From Caryophanales bacterium (GTDB lineage: Bacteria; Bacillota; Bacilli; Alicyclobacillales; SLC66): a DNA stretch of 8,765 bases. Below the pieces are notes generated by a model. It was not told where the DNA came from, ran no database searches, and saw only the letters and a program-made list of their open reading frames with translations. A program made the position numbers and the translations under genes. How positions within the stretch are numbered: the stretch's first letter is position 1; the number at the start of each line of letters is the position of its first letter. Where the stretch lies: NCBI GenBank assembly GCA_027341705.1, contig DAIELO010000036.1, positions 1-8,765 of the forward strand. Reading direction: 5' to 3'. Of this stretch, positions 5,511-8,765 are shown in pieces.

Positions 5511-6602
5511 TTACGCCTTTGTTACGCCTGCCAATTGTGGCAAAAAGCCACTATTGCGTAGTTCACTCATGAAACTGCTGAATTCATTAAAATTCATCTG
5601 TTGTTTGGCATCTGACAACGCCACACTCGGCTCAGGATGAACTTCCACAATAATACCATCTGCACCCACGGCAAGTGCCGCTTTGGCAACAGGTAGCATA
5701 ATATCTTTTCGTCCTGTCGAATGTGAGATATCCACGAGCACAGGCAAATGTGTCTCTTGTTTCAAAATAGGCACCGCAGAAATATCAAGCGTGTTGCGTG
5801 TAGCCTTTTCGTACGTGCGGATGCCGCGCTCGCAAAGAATGATTCTTTCATTCCCTCTTGCCGCGATATACTCTGCCGCGAAAATCAGCTCCTCAATCGT
5901 AGCTGACAATCCCCGCTTGAGTAATACTGGCACGCGCGTTTGACCAGCCGCCTTAAGCAATTCAAAATTTTGCATATTGCGTGCTCCGATTTGAATCACG
6001 TCCACGTACTGCAGCGCCATTTCAATATCTGCAGGGTTTACGATCTCGGAAACAGAAGCCATATTGTATTTTTGCGTAGTTTGCCTGAGCATCCGTAGCC
6101 CTTGCTCGCCTAGTCCCTGAAAATCATAAGGAGAAGTTCTAGGTTTAAATGCGCCGCCTCGCAACAAATTAACGCCTTGTGTTTGCATGTAGGCACCCAC
6201 TTGTTCCATTTGTTCCGTTGTTTCCACAGAACAAGGTCCTGCAATCACAATTGGCACCCCGTTGCCCACTTCAGTGCCTTTCACATTAACTACCGTATTC
6301 GTACTGGTTCTTGCCCTACTCACCAAAAGGTGTCGTTGTTCTTCTTGTAACCCAAGTGAGGCTTGAAATACTTGCTTAAATAAATGACGAATCGTACCAT
6401 CTGAAAATGGACCTGGATTTTCACTGACCAGTTGATCTAACTGTTGTTTTTCACGCTCCGGATCATAGGGGTCCACTCCACGAGCATGCTTAATTTGCCC
6501 AATTCGTTCCACTACATCTGCACGTTTACTAAAGATCATCAGCAATTCGTGATTGATCCCATCTAGTTCATTGCGTAATTCTTTCAAACGATCCTCTGCC
6601 AT
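5511..6602 (-). CDS. aroF: Bifunctional chorismate mutase / DAHP synthase
   Basis: This enzyme condenses phosphoenolpyruvate and erythrose 4-phosphate to DAHP, the first step of the shikimate pathway. It has 363 residues, like the Bacillus subtilis AroA enzyme (about 358). The first 90 residues are an AroQ-type chorismate mutase with the expected R10, R27, K38 and DPERE (47-51). In this family that domain also serves as a feedback sensor for chorismate and prephenate. Residues of about 105-355 are the type I-beta DAHP synthase barrel: AGPCSVE (121-127, metal-binding C124), LRGGAFKPRTSPYDFQGLG (147-165), KRG near 229, DISHSTGRKD (291-300, H294) and VEVHPEPSVALSDAKQ (319-334). No active-site residue is visibly missing. 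The ATG at 6602 follows GGGAGAG with about a 10-nt spacer to the GGAG core. It lies 58 nt downstream of hisC, with no terminator between them. Naming varies among Firmicutes (aroA, aroF, aroG). Confidence 0.95.
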   Translation of the reverse strand: MAEDRLKELRNELDGINHELLMIFSKRADVVERIGQIKHARGVDPYDPEREKQQLDQLVSENPGPFSDGTIRHLFKQVFQASLGLQEEQRHLLVSRARTSTNTVVNVKGTEVGNGVPIVIAGPCSVETTEQMEQVGAYMQTQGVNLLRGGAFKPRTSPYDFQGLGEQGLRMLRQTTQKYNMASVSEIVNPADIEMALQYVDVIQIGARNMQNFELLKAAGQTRVPVLLKRGLSATIEELIFAAEYIAARGNERIILCERGIRTYEKATRNTLDISAVPILKQETHLPVLVDISHSTGRKDIMLPVAKAALAVGADGIIVEVHPEPSVALSDAKQQMNFNEFSSFMSELRNSGFLPQLAGVTKA

Positions 6603-6620
6603 CCTAATAACTCTCCCTCT

Positions 6621-6637
6621 AAATATTTCGAATATTT
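6621..6637 (-). other. A/T-rich hairpin just upstream of the aroF ribosome binding site
   Basis: AAATATT (6621-6627) and AATATTT (6631-6637) pair perfectly around TCG. On the minus strand the hairpin ends right before the AGAGGGAGAG that serves aroF. It is weak because it is only A-T pairs, and it has no T-run, so it is not a terminator. Confidence 0.35.
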
Positions 6638-6660
6638 ATTCTAATATTTTTTTGTCTATT

Positions 6661-7812
6661 CTATCTTAAATCCAGTGTTTTGCCTAGTACTTCTGCCAGC
6701 GCCACTAAAAAATGTGCGTTTTCTTCCCGCGTTCCTATACTCACGCGGATAAATTCAGGAATTCCCGGGAATCCCGCTCTGACGATTATGCCCTTGGACT
6801 GCAGTTCCTGAAACACACGTCCTCCATCCCCAACTTCTGCAATCATAAAGTTGCCTTGTGTAGGAATGTAGTGAATGCCCAATTGTTCGAAGCCACGATA
6901 CAATTGTTCTCTCCCCTCGTTGTTGACCGCACGCGATTTTTGCACATGATTCACATCACCAAGTGCTGCAATCGCCGCTGCCTGCGCCATGGCGTTGACA
7001 TTAAAGGGCTCTCGCACTTGATGCAGATAGCGAATTAACATCGGGTTACCCAGTGCATACCCTAAGCGCATGCCAGCTAACCCGTACATTTTAGAAAATG
7101 TACGCAATGAAAGCACTGGTTTCCCTGCGCGAATCAATTCAATCGAACGCAGTGGATCAGGAGTATCCACATATTCGAGATATGCCTCATCGCAAATAAC
7201 GATCACATTTTCGGGTAAACTGTCAATAAATTGTGCTGTTGCCCGGTGTGTAAGCCATGTGCCCGTTGGATTATTGGGTGAACACAGATATACCAATTTC
7301 GTCTTAGCTGTCACATGTGTTCGCATTTCCTCTAGGTCATACTGAAACCCACTGGCAAACGGCACCGGAATCACTGTTGCCCCCATCACATGAGCACCAA
7401 AATCATACTGTGAAAAGGAAGGGAAAGGAACCACCATTTCGTCGCCAGGCTGCAAAAATGTCTCCGCAATCATTTTGATTACTTCGTCAGAACCATTGCC
7501 AACAAATATAGCGTCATCAGATACACCGACATGCGCGGCTAATGCTTGGCGCAAATCTTGTGCTGCCCCATCCGGATAACGGTGAAGCTCTCCTAGCATG
7601 TCTTCAATGGCCGCGATCGCCTTTGGTGAAGGCCCCACCGGATTTTCATTAGAAGCCATTTTGATCACATGCTCCACCTGATACTCTTTCATTACATCTT
7701 TAATAGGACGACCTGGGACATAGGGGCGAATGGAGAGCAACGTGTCCCTCACTAACGGCCTCACTATTGCATCTAGGTGCTGACCAAAATCACTAAATTC
7801 TGAACTTGACAC
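6661..7812 (-). CDS. hisC: Histidinol-phosphate aminotransferase (HisC family, PLP-dependent)
   Basis: This fold-type I aminotransferase converts imidazole-acetol phosphate and glutamate to histidinol phosphate; many Firmicute HisC enzymes also act on phenylpyruvate and prephenate. It has 383 residues, slightly longer than the usual 350-370, because of about 20 extra N-terminal residues before VRDTLLSIRPYVPGRP. Motifs: ASNENPVGPSP (53-63), GNGSDEVI (105-112), CSPNNPTGTW (177-186), CDEAYLEYV (207-215), SLRTFSKMYGLAGMRLGY (235-252, with the PLP lysine K241) and the substrate-binding arginine in EFIRVSIGT (353-361). The GTG at 7812 has a GAGAGG ribosome binding site about 6 nt upstream. The stop is TAG at 6663-6661. 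aroF follows 58 nt later, so an aromatic role is plausible alongside or instead of histidine synthesis. The family is sure; the true substrate cannot be settled from sequence alone. Confidence 0.93.
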   Translation of the reverse strand: MSSSEFSDFGQHLDAIVRPLVRDTLLSIRPYVPGRPIKDVMKEYQVEHVIKMASNENPVGPSPKAIAAIEDMLGELHRYPDGAAQDLRQALAAHVGVSDDAIFVGNGSDEVIKMIAETFLQPGDEMVVPFPSFSQYDFGAHVMGATVIPVPFASGFQYDLEEMRTHVTAKTKLVYLCSPNNPTGTWLTHRATAQFIDSLPENVIVICDEAYLEYVDTPDPLRSIELIRAGKPVLSLRTFSKMYGLAGMRLGYALGNPMLIRYLHQVREPFNVNAMAQAAAIAALGDVNHVQKSRAVNNEGREQLYRGFEQLGIHYIPTQGNFMIAEVGDGGRVFQELQSKGIIVRAGFPGIPEFIRVSIGTREENAHFLVALAEVLGKTLDLR

Positions 7813-7849
7813 CCGTATCCTCTCCTCTCTATCTATGACTTTGCTCCAT

Positions 7850-7879
7850 ATTATAAAGATTTATTAAACAACGCGTCAA
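7850..7879 (-). promoter_or_regulatory. Sigma-A type promoter for hisC-aroF
   Basis: On the minus strand TTGACG (7879-7874, 5 of 6 consensus) is followed after 18 nt by a perfect TATAAT (7855-7850). Transcription would begin near 7843, about 30 nt before the hisC GTG. That leader is too short for a T-box or trp-type attenuator. Confidence 0.7.
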
Positions 7880-7880
7880 A

Positions 7881-7909
7881 TTTCGAGGGCCATCCATTTA
7901 TGCTACAAT
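7881..7909 (+). promoter_or_regulatory. Extended -10 promoter for ilvA
   Basis: TGCTACAAT (7901-7909) is an extended -10, with TACAAT differing from consensus in one base. A weak TTTCGA (7881-7886) lies 17 nt upstream. It is back to back with the hisC promoter, whose -35 ends at 7879. The start would be near 7916, giving a leader of about 47 nt with no room for a T-box. Confidence 0.55.
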
Positions 7910-7945
7910 AATACGTGAAGTAGAATAAGTAATCGAGCATAAATG
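7895..7945. repeat. 10-bp inverted repeat flanking the ilvA transcription start
   Basis: CATTTATGCT (7895-7904) and AGCATAAATG (7936-7945) are perfect reverse complements, 31 bp apart. The left arm runs into the -10 box and the right arm lies just upstream of the ribosome binding site. The position suits a regulator binding site or a long-loop hairpin in the leader, but the match could be chance in A/T-rich DNA. Confidence 0.4.
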
Positions 7946-7962
7946 TCTGGAGGGGCATATTT

Positions 7963-8765
7963 TTGACTGTCACTTTACGAGAAATTCAAGAAGCACGTAT
8001 TCGCATCGCTGATATTATTGAAAAAACACCATTAGATTTTTCACAAACTTTATCTACATTGTCGCAAAATCAAATTTATTTAAAGCTTGAAAACCTTCAA
8101 CGAACTGGCTCATTTAAAATCCGCGGCGCTTTTAACAAAATGTCCACCCTCACTCATGAGGAGAAGGCACGCGGCGTGATTGCGGCTTCTGCTGGTAATC
8201 ATGCACAAGGTGTTGCATACGCGGCCAAATGGATGGGGGTGCCTTGTACAATTGTTATGCCCACCGTCGCATCGCTATCCAAAGTCGAAGCAACCAGAAA
8301 ATACGGGGCGCAAATCGTACTTCATGGACAGGATTATGATGAAGCGTACGCAAAAGCGCAATCCATCAAAGAAGCAACGGGAGCGACGTACATTCATGCT
8401 TTTGACGATGAGATGATCATTGCAGGCCAAGGGACGATCGGTATCGAAGTACTGGAACAATTGCCAGACTTAGAAGCTATCGTGGTGCCGATGGGTGGTG
8501 GCGGACTGATTTCAGGCATTGCCATTGCCGCCAAAACACTAAAACCAGACATCCGCATCATTGGTGTAGAAGCAAAAGGGGCAGCCGGATTTAAGAACTC
8601 ATTGGCTGCAAATCGCATTGAAGAACTGACTCATGTCGCCACCATTGCGGACGGAATTGCAGTAAAACGCCCAGGCATTCTCACATTTGATGCAGTGAAA
8701 AAGTATGTGGATGATGTCGTGTTAGTGGATGATGAGGAAATTGCTAGGGCAATGGTCGTTTTGAT
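7963..8765 (+). CDS. ilvA: Threonine ammonia-lyase (threonine dehydratase), 5' part
   Basis: This PLP enzyme deaminates threonine to 2-oxobutanoate, the entry step of isoleucine synthesis (IlvA) or of threonine breakdown (TdcB). The reading frame is open from a TTG at 7963 to the window edge, giving 267 residues so far. The TTG follows a strong GGAGGGG (7950-7956). The start reads [24 protein letters not shown]. Motifs: [10 protein letters not shown] (48-56, PLP lysine K52), [10 protein letters not shown] (76-85), QGTIGIEVL (156-164), the phosphate-binding glycine loop [10 protein letters not shown] (176-185) and [12 protein letters not shown] (227-238). All are intact. The C terminus is outside the window, so presence or absence of the ACT-like regulatory domain, which separates biosynthetic from catabolic forms, cannot be seen. 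It is transcribed divergently from hisC. Confidence 0.93.
   Translation, partial: MTVTLREIQEARIRIADIIEKTPLDFSQTLSTLSQNQIYLKLENLQRTGSFKIRGAFNKMSTLTHEEKARGVIAASAGNHAQGVAYAAKWMGVPCTIVMPTVASLSKVEATRKYGAQIVLHGQDYDEAYAKAQSIKEATGATYIHAFDDEMIIAGQGTIGIEVLEQLPDLEAIVVPMGGGGLISGIAIAAKTLKPDIRIIGVEAKGAAGFKNSLAANRIEELTHVATIADGIAVKRPGILTFDAVKKYVDDVVLVDDEEIARAMVVL

Noticed and set aside
7813..7962. T-box or amino-acid riboswitch for hisC or ilvA
   Set aside because: Predicted leaders are only about 30 and 47 nt, with no T-box core sequence and no terminator or antiterminator pair.
8394..8618. Minus-strand open frame at the right end
   Set aside because: It is the complement of ilvA, whose plus-strand frame carries all the motifs of threonine ammonia-lyase.
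1..8765. CRISPR array, insertion sequence, prophage or defence system
   Set aside because: No regularly spaced repeats of CRISPR size, no transposase or integrase frame, no tRNA or attachment site; all eight genes are recognised metabolic, transport or stress genes.

Overview
This 8.8-kb window looks like chromosomal DNA of a low- to mid-GC Firmicute, possibly one related to the acidophilic Alicyclobacillaceae. The evidence is strong purine-rich Shine-Dalgarno sites, frequent GTG and TTG starts, Bacillus-type PhoP boxes, Bacillus-type gene families (a chorismate mutase-DAHP synthase fusion, a 223-residue PspA), and a basic exported phosphate-binding protein. The placement is inference; no rRNA or other phylogenetic marker is present. 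There is no mobile element, CRISPR array, tRNA or rRNA. Eight protein genes fill the window, and no stretch over 300 bases lacks a gene.

Layout. Seven genes are on the minus strand, so read them from right to left. (1) hisC (7812-6661) and aroF (6602-5511) form an aromatic/histidine biosynthesis pair driven by a good promoter at about 7850-7879. The pair ends at a 14-bp-stem terminator at 5452-5484. (2) A complete high-affinity phosphate transporter follows in the unusual order pstB, pstS, pstC, pstA (5342-1327). Both pstB and pstS have an upstream PhoP-box array of TTTACA-like hexamers at 11-bp period, each array ending exactly 9 nt before a -10 box. (3) A membrane-stress pair follows: a PspA/IM30 protein (1213-542) and an NfeD-like membrane protein (about 437-9), separated by a GC-rich hairpin. 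On the plus strand, diverging from hisC, the window ends inside ilvA, a threonine ammonia-lyase beginning at TTG 7963.

How the genes work together. PstS captures phosphate outside the cell, PstC and PstA form the membrane channel, and PstB powers it. The tandem boxes suggest PhoPR-type induction at low phosphate, with pstB able to be transcribed separately from pstSCA. AroF makes DAHP, the first intermediate of the shikimate pathway, and HisC-family enzymes transaminate histidinol phosphate and often aromatic keto acids, so the pair fits amino-acid synthesis. IlvA starts isoleucine synthesis. PspA and NfeD are envelope-integrity proteins.

The gene content is ordinary housekeeping. I see no undescribed multi-gene system. 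The points worth a second look are regulatory and structural: the matched Pho promoters, a dyad joining two opposed Pho arrays, pstB placed first with two plausible starts, a PstS with no lipobox cysteine, and several inverted repeats at promoters.
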